Below, piece after piece: positions 26,708-35,398 of a stretch of 64,000 nucleotides of DNA. The stretch covers positions 310,001 through 374,000 of the forward strand of contig NZ_CP031306.1 in assembly GCF_004799645.1 (NCBI RefSeq). Reading direction: 5' to 3'. The stretch is from Natronorubrum bangense (GTDB lineage Archaea; Halobacteriota; Halobacteria; Halobacteriales; Natrialbaceae). Positions within the stretch are counted from its first letter, which is position 1. The number at the start of each line of letters is the position of its first letter. The notes below the pieces were generated by a model. The model did not search any database. It worked only from the letters and a program-made list of their open reading frames with translations, and was not told the origin of the DNA. Made by a program: the position numbers and the translations under genes.

Positions 26708-27487
26708 ATGGGAAGACGCCGTCCCGGAGACGACTCGAGCGAAAGCGACAGTGCTGACCGTGGTGTCATCCGGACACTGTTGCGATTTTTCGTCTTCGTC
26801 GCCCTGATCGGGGCACTCGCTTTCGGAACCGCGATGTTCGCACCGACTGTCCTCGAGGACCTCGGCATCGACGGTGATGAGTTTACCGTCCCCAACAGCA
26901 CCGACACTGAGTCGCTCCCCGCTCCGAGTTCGGAGCCACCACCGACGGGTGAGCGCAATCCTGCAGTTACTGATCCGGCCGACCCGAACCAGTCGGCCTA
27001 CGAAACCGACGTCGAGACGGTTGAGTCGGAAACTGTCGAGGACTTCGTCCACGCCGAAGTCAACGACCGTCGGGCCGACCACGGTCTCGAGGCTCTCGAG
27101 TGGGATGGCACGGTTGCCTCCGTCGCCCGCGCCCACAGCTACGATATGGCCGATCGGGAGTACTTCGATCACGTCAACCCCGACGGCGAGGAGCCGATGG
27201 AGCGTTTTACCGACGTCGACGACTACTGTCGGGGCTACGGTGAGAACATCGCCCAGACGTGGGTCGACCGCCCCGTTGGAGCCCCTGGGGGCGACGACAC
27301 CGCCCACTATCAGTCCGCAGAGGCGCTTGCAACCGGCCTCGTCGATCAGTGGATGAACTCCACTCCACACCGACAAGCCATTCTCGAGGAAGGCGACTCG
27401 CCGACCTGGGATCGAGGCGGCGTCGGCGTCTACATCGACGACGACGGGGCAGTCTACGCATCACACAACTTCTGTGTCGAGTGGTGA
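26708..27487 (+). CDS. CAP/SCP-domain protein, membrane-anchored
   Basis: The 259-residue product has an N-terminal membrane segment (LLRFFVFVALIGALAFGTA) and an acidic Ser/Pro-rich linker. A CAP (SCP/PR-1) domain covers about 120-259: FVHAEVNDRRADHGLEAL, VARAHSYDMADREYFDHVNP, CRGYGENIAQTW, then MNSTPHRQAIL and GVGVYIDDDGAVYASHNFC. The His and Glu residues of the CAP cavity are present. Two cysteines could form a disulfide. The domain should face outward. Function of archaeal CAP proteins is unknown. CTTATTTCG near 26678-26687 is a TATA candidate 27 bases before the ATG. Confidence 0.85.
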   Translation: MGRRRPGDDSSESDSADRGVIRTLLRFFVFVALIGALAFGTAMFAPTVLEDLGIDGDEFTVPNSTDTESLPAPSSEPPPTGERNPAVTDPADPNQSAYETDVETVESETVEDFVHAEVNDRRADHGLEALEWDGTVASVARAHSYDMADREYFDHVNPDGEEPMERFTDVDDYCRGYGENIAQTWVDRPVGAPGGDDTAHYQSAEALATGLVDQWMNSTPHRQAILEEGDSPTWDRGGVGVYIDDDGAVYASHNFCVEW

Positions 27488-27571
27488 GGCCGGGTGGTGT
27501 CGAGACTGCACTGGAAGACAGAAACTGTGGCCGACTGACAGACCTTTAGTGGTGGCCGTCTTCGATCCCGT

Positions 27572-28363
27572 ATGGACGTGTCTGAGACGCTCAGGTCGGT
27601 TTATCGGACGGCAAACGACCGCGACCTCTCTTTCCTTGCGGCCGGCTTCGCCTACTACGCGTTCGTCTCGTTGATTCCGCTCGTCTTGCTTGCGCTCGTC
27701 GTCGGCTCGTTGCTCGGCGGTGAGGACGCGGCCGAACGGCTCATTCTCGTCGCCGGCGACTTCCTTCCCGAAGCGGGCGAGGACCTCGTCACCAGCGCGT
27801 TGACGACCGAATCCGGACGCGCAGAGGCGACCGTCGTCGCACTAGCCGTCGCCACGTGGGGTGCGCTCAAGGTCTTTCGCGGTCTCAGCCTCGCGTTCGA
27901 TAAGGTCTACGACGAGGTCGCCGAGGATTCCCTGATCGATCAGATCAAAGACGGCCTCACCGTAATCGTCGCGGGCGTAGGTGCGATCGTGTTGATGATC
28001 GTGATCGGAACGATCCTCGGACTCGCCGCCGACTTCGTGCCGTTTGCTGGTCTGTTGAGCTGGATCACGCTGCTGGTCGGGCTTATCCTCGTCTTCGTGC
28101 CGATCTACTACGTGTTGCCACCGATTCCAGTCACAGTCATCGACATCCTTCCCGGTGCTGTCTTCGCCGCTGTCGGCTGGACGATTCTTCAGGTCGGGTT
28201 TCAGCTCTATGCCGCCAACGCCGGTCAGTATCAGGCCTACGGTGCAGTCGGCGCCGTGTTGCTCTTCGTGACCTGGCTCTACTTCGCCGGCATGTTGATC
28301 CTCTTCGGTGCCGTGCTCAACGTCGTGCTTTCGAAACCAACGCTGGCCGAAGAGCCAGCCTAA
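27572..28363 (+). CDS. YihY/BrkB-family membrane protein
   Basis: The 263-residue product has six membrane segments and the family pattern DLSFLAAGFAYYAFVSLIPL near the start, then WGALKVFRGLSLAFDKVY, then YQAYGAVGAVLLFVTWLYFAGMLILFGAVLN (split here by position only: the last block is about residues 215-250). The length is typical. Although old names call it ribonuclease BN, the family has no proven nuclease activity and is thought to be a transporter or envelope protein. It lies 84 bases after the CAP gene on the same strand. Confidence 0.88.
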   Translation: MDVSETLRSVYRTANDRDLSFLAAGFAYYAFVSLIPLVLLALVVGSLLGGEDAAERLILVAGDFLPEAGEDLVTSALTTESGRAEATVVALAVATWGALKVFRGLSLAFDKVYDEVAEDSLIDQIKDGLTVIVAGVGAIVLMIVIGTILGLAADFVPFAGLLSWITLLVGLILVFVPIYYVLPPIPVTVIDILPGAVFAAVGWTILQVGFQLYAANAGQYQAYGAVGAVLLFVTWLYFAGMLILFGAVLNVVLSKPTLAEEPA

Positions 28364-28468
28364 ACCGGCAGTCTACTCTCAAAGCCACCTTCGTTTCCGG
28401 TTTCGGTCGGGCGTCGAGACAATCCCACTGGGGAACAGTTATAGTCTCGGCAGGGACAGACGTGCACA

Positions 28469-29278
28469 ATGAGCGACGAGCAGCCCTCCTCTGACGAGTC
28501 TGGAGCCGACTCGAGTGAGTCAACCGACGCTGACAGCGACTCGAGCGAGACGCTCGAACCCGGCGGCGGCCCACAACGCGTCGTCTCCGAGCAAAGCGTC
28601 GACGACATCCTCGCTTCGCTCGACGAGACGAAATCGGCGGCTGACGACTCGAGCAACGCAGCCGACGGTACGACGACCGATACGGCCGAGCCCGTGACGA
28701 CCGAGTTCGACGAAACCGACATTCCAGCGGCCGACACAGTCGACAGCGACGACGCCAGCGAGGACAGCAGTCAGTCGGCCGCCACGGGAGAACACGGTGA
28801 CCGCGCCGAGTCGACGCCTAGCGACTCGACGGACACGGCACCAACACCGACCGAACCAGCTCCCGACGACACCGGGACCACTGATGCCGACTCCGCGGCA
28901 GCCATCGATGCGGCGGCAACGGCGATCCCCGACGACACGGATCTTGACGATGACACCTCGCTCGAGGAACTCGCGGCCCGAATCGAAGACGGCACCGTCA
29001 CCGGCGCGGACGTCCGGGCCGCCGAAGCGGGGACGGGACGGGAGGCGACACCAGCAGTCGACGAAATCGAGCTCTCGATGGATGACCTCGAGGCGACGCA
29101 GGCACAGTCGACATCCTCGAACAGCGGGAGCGAGTCGACAACGGCCGACCTCGGCGATGACGCCGGGCCGCTCGCCGGTTCGATCGACCGCGACGAGGAC
29201 GACTCGAGTGACGAGGACGACACGCAGGACGAAGCAGTCGGATTCGTTGGCCGTATCAAGCGGTTCTTCGGTGGATAG
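28469..29278 (+). CDS. Very acidic, largely disordered protein with an amphipathic tail
   Basis: The 269-residue product is dominated by Asp, Ser, Thr, Glu and Ala and has no enzyme motif. Short conserved-looking islands stand out: PQRVVSEQSVDDILASLDET (about 32-51), LEELAARIEDGTVTGADVRA (about 168-187) and the C-terminal VGFVGRIKRFFGG. The last could be a membrane-binding amphipathic helix. A GTTATAG box is centred about 27 bases before the ATG. It has no signal peptide, so it is probably cytoplasmic and peripheral. I do not recognise the family. Confidence 0.7.
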   Translation: MSDEQPSSDESGADSSESTDADSDSSETLEPGGGPQRVVSEQSVDDILASLDETKSAADDSSNAADGTTTDTAEPVTTEFDETDIPAADTVDSDDASEDSSQSAATGEHGDRAESTPSDSTDTAPTPTEPAPDDTGTTDADSAAAIDAAATAIPDDTDLDDDTSLEELAARIEDGTVTGADVRAAEAGTGREATPAVDEIELSMDDLEATQAQSTSSNSGSESTTADLGDDAGPLAGSIDRDEDDSSDEDDTQDEAVGFVGRIKRFFGG

Positions 29279-29331
29279 GCCGCCTCTCAGCAGCTCTCAT
29301 CGCCGTGGGCGGTCTGGCAGTTCGTGTTTCG

Positions 29332-30240
29332 TCACCCGACCAGCGAAATCAGCAGAAACAACGACCCCATCGAGACGAGCGTCGTGACGAAGACGTTCAG
29401 TGACGCAAACTCCGTGTCACCGCCGAGTTCGGCGGCGAAGACGAACGTCGAGACCGCAGTCGGCGTGGCGAACATCACGACAGCCGCAGTAAACGTCGCC
29501 GTATCGACAGCTAGCGCGGAGAAGACGACCCACGCGAGCGCTGGCATACAGACGATTTTCAGCGCGACAACGGACCCGGTCGCACCGTAATCGATCGCCG
29601 GCAGATCGATCTCGAGCGAGGCCCCGACACAAAGCAGTGCCAGCGGCAGCGCCAGCGAGCCGACTGCGTCGAGTCCGGTTGCGGCAGGGCTGGGAACCGT
29701 GAGGCCGACCGACCCAACCGTGAGTCCAACGAGCAACGAGAGCAACACGGGATTTTTCGCCAACCCTCGCAGTTTGGGGCCAAGCGCCGCATCAGCACCG
29801 TTGAGCGTCGACAAAATCAGCACCGACAGCGGTAGTTGGGCCAGCGTCACGACCCCGAGAATCACACTCGCGATCGCCGTTACCGCCGGGTCGAACGTCG
29901 CCGCAATAAGCGGCACGCCGAGATAACCGATGTTCGAGTGATACGACTGGATGACGGCCACGCTCTGGCGGCCCTTCGAGTCCCGGTTGCGGTGGACGAG
30001 CCACGCAATCCCCACCGTCGTAAACAACACGAAGAGAAGACCCAGAAACAGCGCCGGCGAGAGGAGTTGGCCAATCGCCTGATCGTACGTGGAAACGAAC
30101 AGCAGCGCCGGCAGCGCGATGTAGTAAGCAACAGCGTTCAGTCGTGCCGTCCGGCCGGCAGTGAGAACACCGGAGGCTCGCAGTCCGGTCCCAAGCAGCA
30201 AGACGACGAGCAACGCCACCAGCCGGCCGAGTACCTCCAT
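29332..30240 (-). CDS. AEC-family transporter (auxin efflux carrier-like)
   Basis: The 302-residue product has about ten membrane segments arranged as two halves, as in the AEC/bile-acid-arsenite superfamily. Typical elements are AVAYYIALPALLFVSTYDQA, YHSNIGYLGVPLIAATFD (with the helix-break Asn-Ile-Gly-Tyr) and the C-terminal VVMFATPTAVSTFVFAAELG. Members export small organic acids, and the substrate here is unknown. It is convergent with the acidic-protein gene and starts at ATG 30240. Confidence 0.85.
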   Translation of the reverse strand: MEVLGRLVALLVVLLLGTGLRASGVLTAGRTARLNAVAYYIALPALLFVSTYDQAIGQLLSPALFLGLLFVLFTTVGIAWLVHRNRDSKGRQSVAVIQSYHSNIGYLGVPLIAATFDPAVTAIASVILGVVTLAQLPLSVLILSTLNGADAALGPKLRGLAKNPVLLSLLVGLTVGSVGLTVPSPAATGLDAVGSLALPLALLCVGASLEIDLPAIDYGATGSVVALKIVCMPALAWVVFSALAVDTATFTAAVVMFATPTAVSTFVFAAELGGDTEFASLNVFVTTLVSMGSLFLLISLVG

Positions 30241-30492
30241 ACACGGCTCGAGTCGACTCGCACGTTTCTACCGTTCGGTTGCGACAGAGTATGGGTGTAT
30301 GTGACAGGACTCGAAAGAAGCGACGCACTACAGCGGAACCGTCTTCGAAGCCGAAATCAAATCGCACAGGTTTGCCTCCTCTCGAGACGTGCTCGCGGTT
30401 GGTCGCGGTGTGTAACTCGTCTGATTCGAACTGCAGAATATTTTCAAACCAAACGACTCGCGTCGCTTGTCGGTTATTGTTCCGTCAGAAAT

Positions 30493-30566
30493 GGGTTGGG
30501 GCAGATTTGAACTGCCGGCCTCCTCCATGTCAAGGAGGTGTCATAACCAGACTAGACCACCAACCC
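30493..30566 (-). tRNA. tRNA-Val (anticodon GAC)
   Basis: The 74-base minus-strand sequence folds as a cloverleaf. The acceptor stem pairs GGGTTGG with CCAACCC, and the anticodon stem pairs CCTCC with GGAGG around loop TTGACAT (anticodon GAC). The T stem pairs GGCAG with CTGCC around TTCAAAT. No intron and no encoded CCA are seen. Confidence 0.93.
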
Positions 30567-30716
30567 GCCTGGTTTCGCTTTCGTGGCGTCCGTCGCCACC
30601 TTGTCTGCATTCAATCGTTGCCCGCCACGGTAATTGAAGGTTTCGAATCGAATGCCCTTCGAGAGTGAGCCCCACACATCCCGGCGACACGTTTAAGTCG
30701 ATGTACTGATTTGGGC

Positions 30717-30724
30717 ATTATAAG
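30717..30724 (+). promoter_or_regulatory. TATA box of the trpDFEG operon
   Basis: ATTATAAG is centred about 29 bases before the trpD ATG at 30750, which suggests a leaderless operon mRNA and so leaves no room for a ribosome-mediated attenuator. Confidence 0.55.
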
Positions 30725-30749
30725 ACAACTACGTACATTGGTGTTCACT

Positions 30750-31766
30750 ATGCAGGAATACGTCGAACGGGTGACTGACGGCCAGGACCTTACACAAACG
30801 GAGGCTCGAGCGGCCTCAACAGCGGTGTTCGAGGGCGCAACGGAAGCACAGATCGGCGCACTGCTTGCTGCACTGCGTGCAAAAGGCGAGACGGAAGCGG
30901 AGATCGCCGGCTTCGCGGAAGGGATGCGCGAGGCAGCCCGAACGATCGCACCTGACCGGGAGCCGCTGGTTGACACCTGCGGGACGGGCGGGGACGACTA
31001 CGATACGATCAACGTCTCGACGACGAGCGCGATCGTCGCCGCCGGCGCTGGCGTCCCGATCGCTAAACACGGCAACTACTCCGTCTCCTCGTCATCTGGC
31101 AGCGCGGACGTCCTCGAGGTCGCTGGCGTCGACGTCGAGGCTGAGCCACCGGCCGTCGAGAACGCGATCGAACGCGATGGGATCGGGTTCATGCTCGCGC
31201 CGGTGTTCCACCCTGCGATGAAAGCCGTCATCGGCCCGCGAAAGGAACTCGGCATGCGAACGGTCTTTAATATTCTCGGACCGCTGACGAACCCCGCGGG
31301 CGCGGACGCACAGGTCGTCGGCGTCTACGACCCCGATCTCGTCCCGACGCTGGCGGCGGCGCTCTCCCGGATGGATGTCGACCGCGCGCTGGTCGTCCAC
31401 GGCGCGGGCACCGACGAGATCGCCATCCACGGCGAGACCACTGTCGCGGAAGTCGACGGCGACGACGTCGAGCAGTATTCGCTCGAGCCAACCGATCTCG
31501 GCCTCGAGGCACACGACATCACGGACATCGCAGGTGGCTCGCCCGAGGCAAACGCCGACGACATGCGCGGTATCGTCGAGGGCGACGTGACGGGCGCAAA
31601 GCGCGACGTCATCCTCGCGAACGCGGGCGCAGCGATCTACGTTGCGGGCGAGGCCGACTCGCTCGAGGACGGTGCCGATACCGCACGTGAGGCGATCGAG
31701 TCCGGCGACGCAGCGACGAAGTTCGAACGGCTCTGCACGGGCGTCTCGGAACAAACCCACCAATGA
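30750..31766 (+). CDS. trpD: Anthranilate phosphoribosyltransferase
   Basis: The 338-residue product carries the glycine-rich PRPP-binding motif DTCGTGGDDYDTINVSTT at about 75-92 and KHGNYSVSSSSGSADVLE. It also carries the anthranilate-site region NILGPLTNPAGADAQVVGVY and later HGAGTDEIA. It adds phosphoribose to anthranilate, the second step of tryptophan synthesis. The start is set at ATG 30750 (MQEYVERVTDG), where the TATA spacing fits; an in-frame start at 30711 lies upstream of the TATA box. Its last codons overlap trpF. Confidence 0.96.
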   Translation: MQEYVERVTDGQDLTQTEARAASTAVFEGATEAQIGALLAALRAKGETEAEIAGFAEGMREAARTIAPDREPLVDTCGTGGDDYDTINVSTTSAIVAAGAGVPIAKHGNYSVSSSSGSADVLEVAGVDVEAEPPAVENAIERDGIGFMLAPVFHPAMKAVIGPRKELGMRTVFNILGPLTNPAGADAQVVGVYDPDLVPTLAAALSRMDVDRALVVHGAGTDEIAIHGETTVAEVDGDDVEQYSLEPTDLGLEAHDITDIAGGSPEANADDMRGIVEGDVTGAKRDVILANAGAAIYVAGEADSLEDGADTAREAIESGDAATKFERLCTGVSEQTHQ

Positions 31767-32431
31767 CGCGCGTCAAGGTCTGTGGACTGACGACCGAAGC
31801 TGACCTCGAGACGGTCGTCGACGCCGGTGTCGACGCGGTCGGACTCATCTGTGACGTTCCCGTCGACACGCCACGAGAGGTCTCAGTCGATCAGGCTCGA
31901 GCCCTCGTCGCGGCCACACCACCGTTCGTGACGACGGTGCTCGTGACGATGCCGTCCGACCCCGACCACGCACGCGAGCTGGTCGATGCGGTCGGACCGG
32001 ATGTCCTCCAGATCCACGGCGGCCTCGAGCCAGACGCCCTCGATCGTTTGCGATCGACCATCGATGCACGGCTACTGTACGCGGTCGATGCCGACGACGC
32101 GACGAACGCGGCCGCCTACGACGACGTCGTCGATGCCCTCCTCGTCGATACGCCGGGCGAGGACGGCGGTGGCGGAACCGGCGAGACCCACGACTGGGGG
32201 CGAACCCGACAGGCTGCTGCCGACCTCGAGTCGCCGTTGATCCTCGCCGGTGGACTCACCCCAGACAACGTCGCGGACGCGGTCCGAGCAGTCGAGCCGT
32301 TCGCCGTCGACGCCGCAAGTGGGGTCGAAGCCGACGACGGCAGCAAGGACCCGACCGCAGTACACTCGTTCGTCGACCGAGCAACGACCGCCCTTCGAGC
32401 AGTAGAGCCGGACTCGTCCCATCACCCATGA
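31763..32431 (+). CDS. trpF: Phosphoribosylanthranilate isomerase
   Basis: The 222-residue TIM barrel begins MTRVKVCGLTTEADLE, the family signature with the catalytic Cys. It includes VLQIHGGLE, LLVDTPGEDGGGGTGETHDW (the phosphate loop) and LILAGGLTPDNVADAV, and the catalytic Asp lies in AVDAASGVE. It converts phosphoribosylanthranilate to CdRP. The start overlaps the trpD stop in an ATGA junction, and its own end overlaps trpE, so translation is coupled through the operon. Confidence 0.95.
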   Translation: MTRVKVCGLTTEADLETVVDAGVDAVGLICDVPVDTPREVSVDQARALVAATPPFVTTVLVTMPSDPDHARELVDAVGPDVLQIHGGLEPDALDRLRSTIDARLLYAVDADDATNAAAYDDVVDALLVDTPGEDGGGGTGETHDWGRTRQAAADLESPLILAGGLTPDNVADAVRAVEPFAVDAASGVEADDGSKDPTAVHSFVDRATTALRAVEPDSSHHP

Positions 32432-34107
32432 CTGACTCAGCCCCCTCATCGAACCCGACGCCGACGCTAGATATCGACCGCGAGACCTTCTGCGAGTATG
32501 CAGGCGACCGCGAGGACCGGCCAGCAGTCGTCCGAACCGTCGCCACCCTCGACGTCGAGACGACGCCGCTTGCGGCCTACGCCGCCCTCACCGGCCGCTC
32601 GCCCTCGAGCGACCGGGAGCGATCGTCGTACGCCTTCTTACTCGAGAGCGCGGAGAAAACCGCCTCGAGCGATCCGGACGGCGCATTCCGCCCGAGTTCG
32701 ACGCGAGCGGACCGCCACGCGCGCTACTCCTACGTCGGCTACGATCCTGACGCCGTCGTCACGGTCGAACCCGAGGGGACGACCGTCGAGGCGCTGACCG
32801 ACGACGCGCCGCTTGATCTCCTCGAGACGGATGTCGACGGCGACACCGTCGATGCGCTCCGGGCGGCGATGCCCGATGTCGACTTCCCGAACGCGCCCGA
32901 TCACGACCGCCAGCATCTGACCGGCGGGCTGGTCGGTTTTCTCGCCTACGACGCCGTCTACGACCTCTGGCTCGAGGAAGTCGGCCTCGAGCGACCCGAC
33001 TCGCGGTTCCCGGACGCCCAGTTCGTGCTGACGACGAAGACGCTCGCGTTCGACGAACACGAGGGGACCGTCTCGCTGGTCTGTACGCCGATCCTCGAGG
33101 CCGACGCCGATCCCGACGCGGTCTACGACGAGATTCGAGCCGAGGCACGCGCGGTCGCAGAGACGTTGCAGACGGCCGAGCCACCGGAAACGGGCGGATT
33201 CGTCCGCGACGAAGAGATCGCCGGCCCCAAAGCCGAGTACGAGGAGAGCGTCCGTCGGGCGAAAGAACACGTCCTCGACGGCGACATCTACCAGGGTGTT
33301 ATCTCCCGGACGCGAGAGCTCTACGGCGACGTCGACCCGCTCGGCTTCTACGAGGCGATGCGCGACGTCAACCCCTCGCCGTACATGTATCTGCTCGACC
33401 ACGGCGATCTGACCGTCGTCGGCGCGAGTCCTGAAACGCTTGTTTCCGTGCGCGGGCGCGAAGTGATGTCCAACCCCATCGCCGGGACCTGTGACCGGGG
33501 CTCGAGTCCCGTCGAGGACCGTCGGCTGGCTGGCGAGATGCTGGCCGACGAGAAAGAGCGCGCCGAGCACACGATGCTGGTCGATCTGGCCCGAAACGAC
33601 GTGCGTCGGGTCTCCGAGGCTGGCTCGGTCCGGGTCGACGAGTTCATGAACGTCCTCAAATACAGCCACGTCCAGCATATCGAATCGACCGTGACCGGAG
33701 CGTTGGCAGCGGACGCCGATGCCTTTGATGCGACCCGTGCGTCGTTCCCCGCCGGAACCCTTTCGGGCGCGCCGAAGATCCGAGCGATGGAGATCATCGA
33801 CGACCTCGAGGCCGAGCCACGCGGGCTCTACGGCGGCGGCGTTGGCTACTACTCTTGGACTGGCGACGCCGATTTCGCGATCGTGATTCGGACGGCAACG
33901 GTTGAACACGAGGCAGATCGAGACCGGATTACGGTCCAGGCCGGTGCTGGATTGGTCGCCGACAGCGACCCCGAGGCCGAGTACGAGGAAACGGAGAAGA
34001 AGATGGGCGGCGTGCTCGCAGCCCTCGAGGCGATCGAGATATCTGCCGACGGCAGCGATGACGACTCAAGCGGAGCCGTCGAGACGACACCGGAGGTGAG
34101 CCGATGA
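32428..34107 (+). CDS. trpE: Anthranilate synthase component I
   Basis: The 559-residue product has the chorismate-binding domain of the family: GDIYQGVISRTRELYG, NPSPYMYLLD, IAGTCDRGSSP, DEKERAEHTMLVDLARNDV, and the C-terminal SGAPKIRAMEIIDDLE and GLYGGGVGYYSW. The N-terminal region holds SPSSDRERSSYAFLLES, related to the tryptophan feedback-binding LLES site. It makes anthranilate from chorismate with ammonia supplied by TrpG. It is the third gene of a D-F-E-G operon, the order known in haloarchaea, where trpCBA is separate. ATGA overlaps join it to both neighbours. Confidence 0.96.
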   Translation: MTDSAPSSNPTPTLDIDRETFCEYAGDREDRPAVVRTVATLDVETTPLAAYAALTGRSPSSDRERSSYAFLLESAEKTASSDPDGAFRPSSTRADRHARYSYVGYDPDAVVTVEPEGTTVEALTDDAPLDLLETDVDGDTVDALRAAMPDVDFPNAPDHDRQHLTGGLVGFLAYDAVYDLWLEEVGLERPDSRFPDAQFVLTTKTLAFDEHEGTVSLVCTPILEADADPDAVYDEIRAEARAVAETLQTAEPPETGGFVRDEEIAGPKAEYEESVRRAKEHVLDGDIYQGVISRTRELYGDVDPLGFYEAMRDVNPSPYMYLLDHGDLTVVGASPETLVSVRGREVMSNPIAGTCDRGSSPVEDRRLAGEMLADEKERAEHTMLVDLARNDVRRVSEAGSVRVDEFMNVLKYSHVQHIESTVTGALAADADAFDATRASFPAGTLSGAPKIRAMEIIDDLEAEPRGLYGGGVGYYSWTGDADFAIVIRTATVEHEADRDRITVQAGAGLVADSDPEAEYEETEKKMGGVLAALEAIEISADGSDDDSSGAVETTPEVSR

Positions 34108-34730
34108 ACGCGACGAGCGAGCAGTCGGCTGTCGACGCGGATGCAGCGGCGCTGACGGTCCTGTTCATCGACAACTACGACTCGTTTACGTACAACCTCG
34201 TCGAGTACGTCAGCCAACTGCCGGGCACCGAGACCGAGATTCTGAAAAACACCGCCTCGCTCGAGGACGTCCGCGCCGTCGACCCCGACGCGATCGTCAT
34301 CAGTCCGGGGCCGGGGCATCCGAAAAACGATCGCGACGTCGGCGTTACGATGGACGTACTCGAGGAACTCAGCGAGATTCCGACGCTTGGCGTCTGTCTC
34401 GGACTCGAGGCCGCCGTCTACGCCTACGGCGGCACCGTCGGGCGGGCCCCCGATCCGATCCACGGCAAGGCCTCGGCGGTCGACCACGACGGCGAGGGCG
34501 TCTTCGAGGGACTCGAGCAGGGCTTTCGGGCCGGCCGCTATCACTCGCTGGTCGCCACCGAGGTGCCCGACTGTTTCGCGGTGTCGGCGACGGCCGAACA
34601 CGGCTCGGAGACGCTCGTGATGGGTGTGCGCCACCGCGAGTACCCACTCGAGTGCGTGCAGTTCCATCCAGAAAGCGTCCTGACGGCCGTTGGCCACGAC
34701 GTCATCGAGAACTTCCTCTCGACCCTGTAG
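34104..34730 (+). CDS. trpG: Anthranilate synthase component II (glutamine amidotransferase)
   Basis: The 208-residue class I amidotransferase has the nucleophile Cys in GVCLGLEAAVYAYGG and the His-Glu pair in VQFHPESVLT. FIDNYDSFTYNLVEYV and ISPGPGHPKNDRDVG mark the N-terminus. It hydrolyses glutamine and passes ammonia to TrpE. It is the last gene of the operon, with an ATGA overlap to trpE. Note the nucleophile-elbow Leu-Glu in place of the more common Leu-Gly-His-Gln. Confidence 0.95.
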   Translation: MNATSEQSAVDADAAALTVLFIDNYDSFTYNLVEYVSQLPGTETEILKNTASLEDVRAVDPDAIVISPGPGHPKNDRDVGVTMDVLEELSEIPTLGVCLGLEAAVYAYGGTVGRAPDPIHGKASAVDHDGEGVFEGLEQGFRAGRYHSLVATEVPDCFAVSATAEHGSETLVMGVRHREYPLECVQFHPESVLTAVGHDVIENFLSTL

Positions 34731-34775
34731 GCAGGGAATCGTTCAACAGAAAAATCGGTTACGGAGCTGTCGACT

Positions 34776-34958
34776 TCAGACGCCGGGGAGCAACTCGAGC
34801 GTACCAGTTGCCCACAGCGCTGCGAGCACGACCGCGGCGACGAGCCCGACTCGGACGGCCAGTTTGATCGCGATACGGATCGCAACGACGGCGACCGCAA
34901 AGGCGGCCAATCCCGCCAGTATGAGCAAGATGGTCGAGGACGTTAGCGGTTCGAACAT
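34776..34958 (-). CDS. Small membrane protein, function unknown
   Basis: The 60-residue product is almost wholly hydrophobic with two membrane segments: STILLILAGLAAFAVAVVAI at about 7-26 and a second, from about 33 to 52, separated by a short basic turn (IRIAIKLAVR). The composition is far from a random shadow frame. It is convergent with trpG and lies 45 bases from it. Confidence 0.65.
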   Translation of the reverse strand: MFEPLTSSTILLILAGLAAFAVAVVAIRIAIKLAVRVGLVAAVVLAALWATGTLELLPGV

Positions 34959-35398
34959 ACTGACCCCACGGTCCTACAGGGACGTAATCTTTCTGGATGT
35001 AATGAAAGAGTGCTATTCGCTACTTTCACGAAAAATAATGTGTTCATGCAGGCGACCGATCTGCCGACTGAAACTGAAAATCGGCCGACTAGGCGGCGAT
35101 TCATTGTCGTTGACGCTACTTTCAGTTCGGTCTGAAAATCGTTAAGACCGTCGGCGTTGTAGTTGCTGATAGCACCGATTACGGTCTGTTCGAGGATCGT
35201 GATCGACTCGACAAACGAGACAACACAGAGCCATCTATACAACTGGAGTTGTCCTAGTACAAGAAATATAGGACGAAATACCCAGTTTTAAGATGCATGG
35301 CTGACTATCGAACCTTCGTTACGAATGATGGAATTCAGGACTTCCCCATACGCCAGAATCGCCACCCGGAAACGGGATACTGACGAGGTGACCTGCGC
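34959..35398. other. Intergenic region upstream of the ribonucleotide reductase gene
   Basis: No supported gene is seen. The DNA is AT-richer than its surroundings. An AAATATAGG box near 35263-35271 is a promoter candidate. It would give a leader of roughly 100 bases, and the gene has a good Shine-Dalgarno site, which fits. I could not recognise a cobalamin riboswitch. A minus-strand frame at 34943-35242 is discussed under rejected items. Confidence 0.45.
35385..35391 (+). promoter_or_regulatory. Shine-Dalgarno site of the ribonucleotide reductase gene
   Basis: GAGGTGA lies 7 bases before the ATG at 35399 and matches the anti-SD end of haloarchaeal 16S rRNA. Most other genes here appear leaderless, so this site both fixes the start and marks a leadered mRNA. 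Confidence 0.6.

Noticed and set aside
30700..30750. Tryptophan attenuator or leader peptide before trpD
   Set aside because: The TATA box is about 29 bases before the ATG, so the mRNA has practically no leader.
32638..33909. Long minus-strand open frame of 423 codons inside trpE
   Set aside because: It is the antisense shadow of a GC-rich real gene; trpE has full motifs on the plus strand.
35110..35242. Minus-strand frame reading ESITILEQTVIGAISNYN, transposase-like at first sight
   Set aside because: Too short, no catalytic motif and no matching flanks; I could not tie it to any known element.
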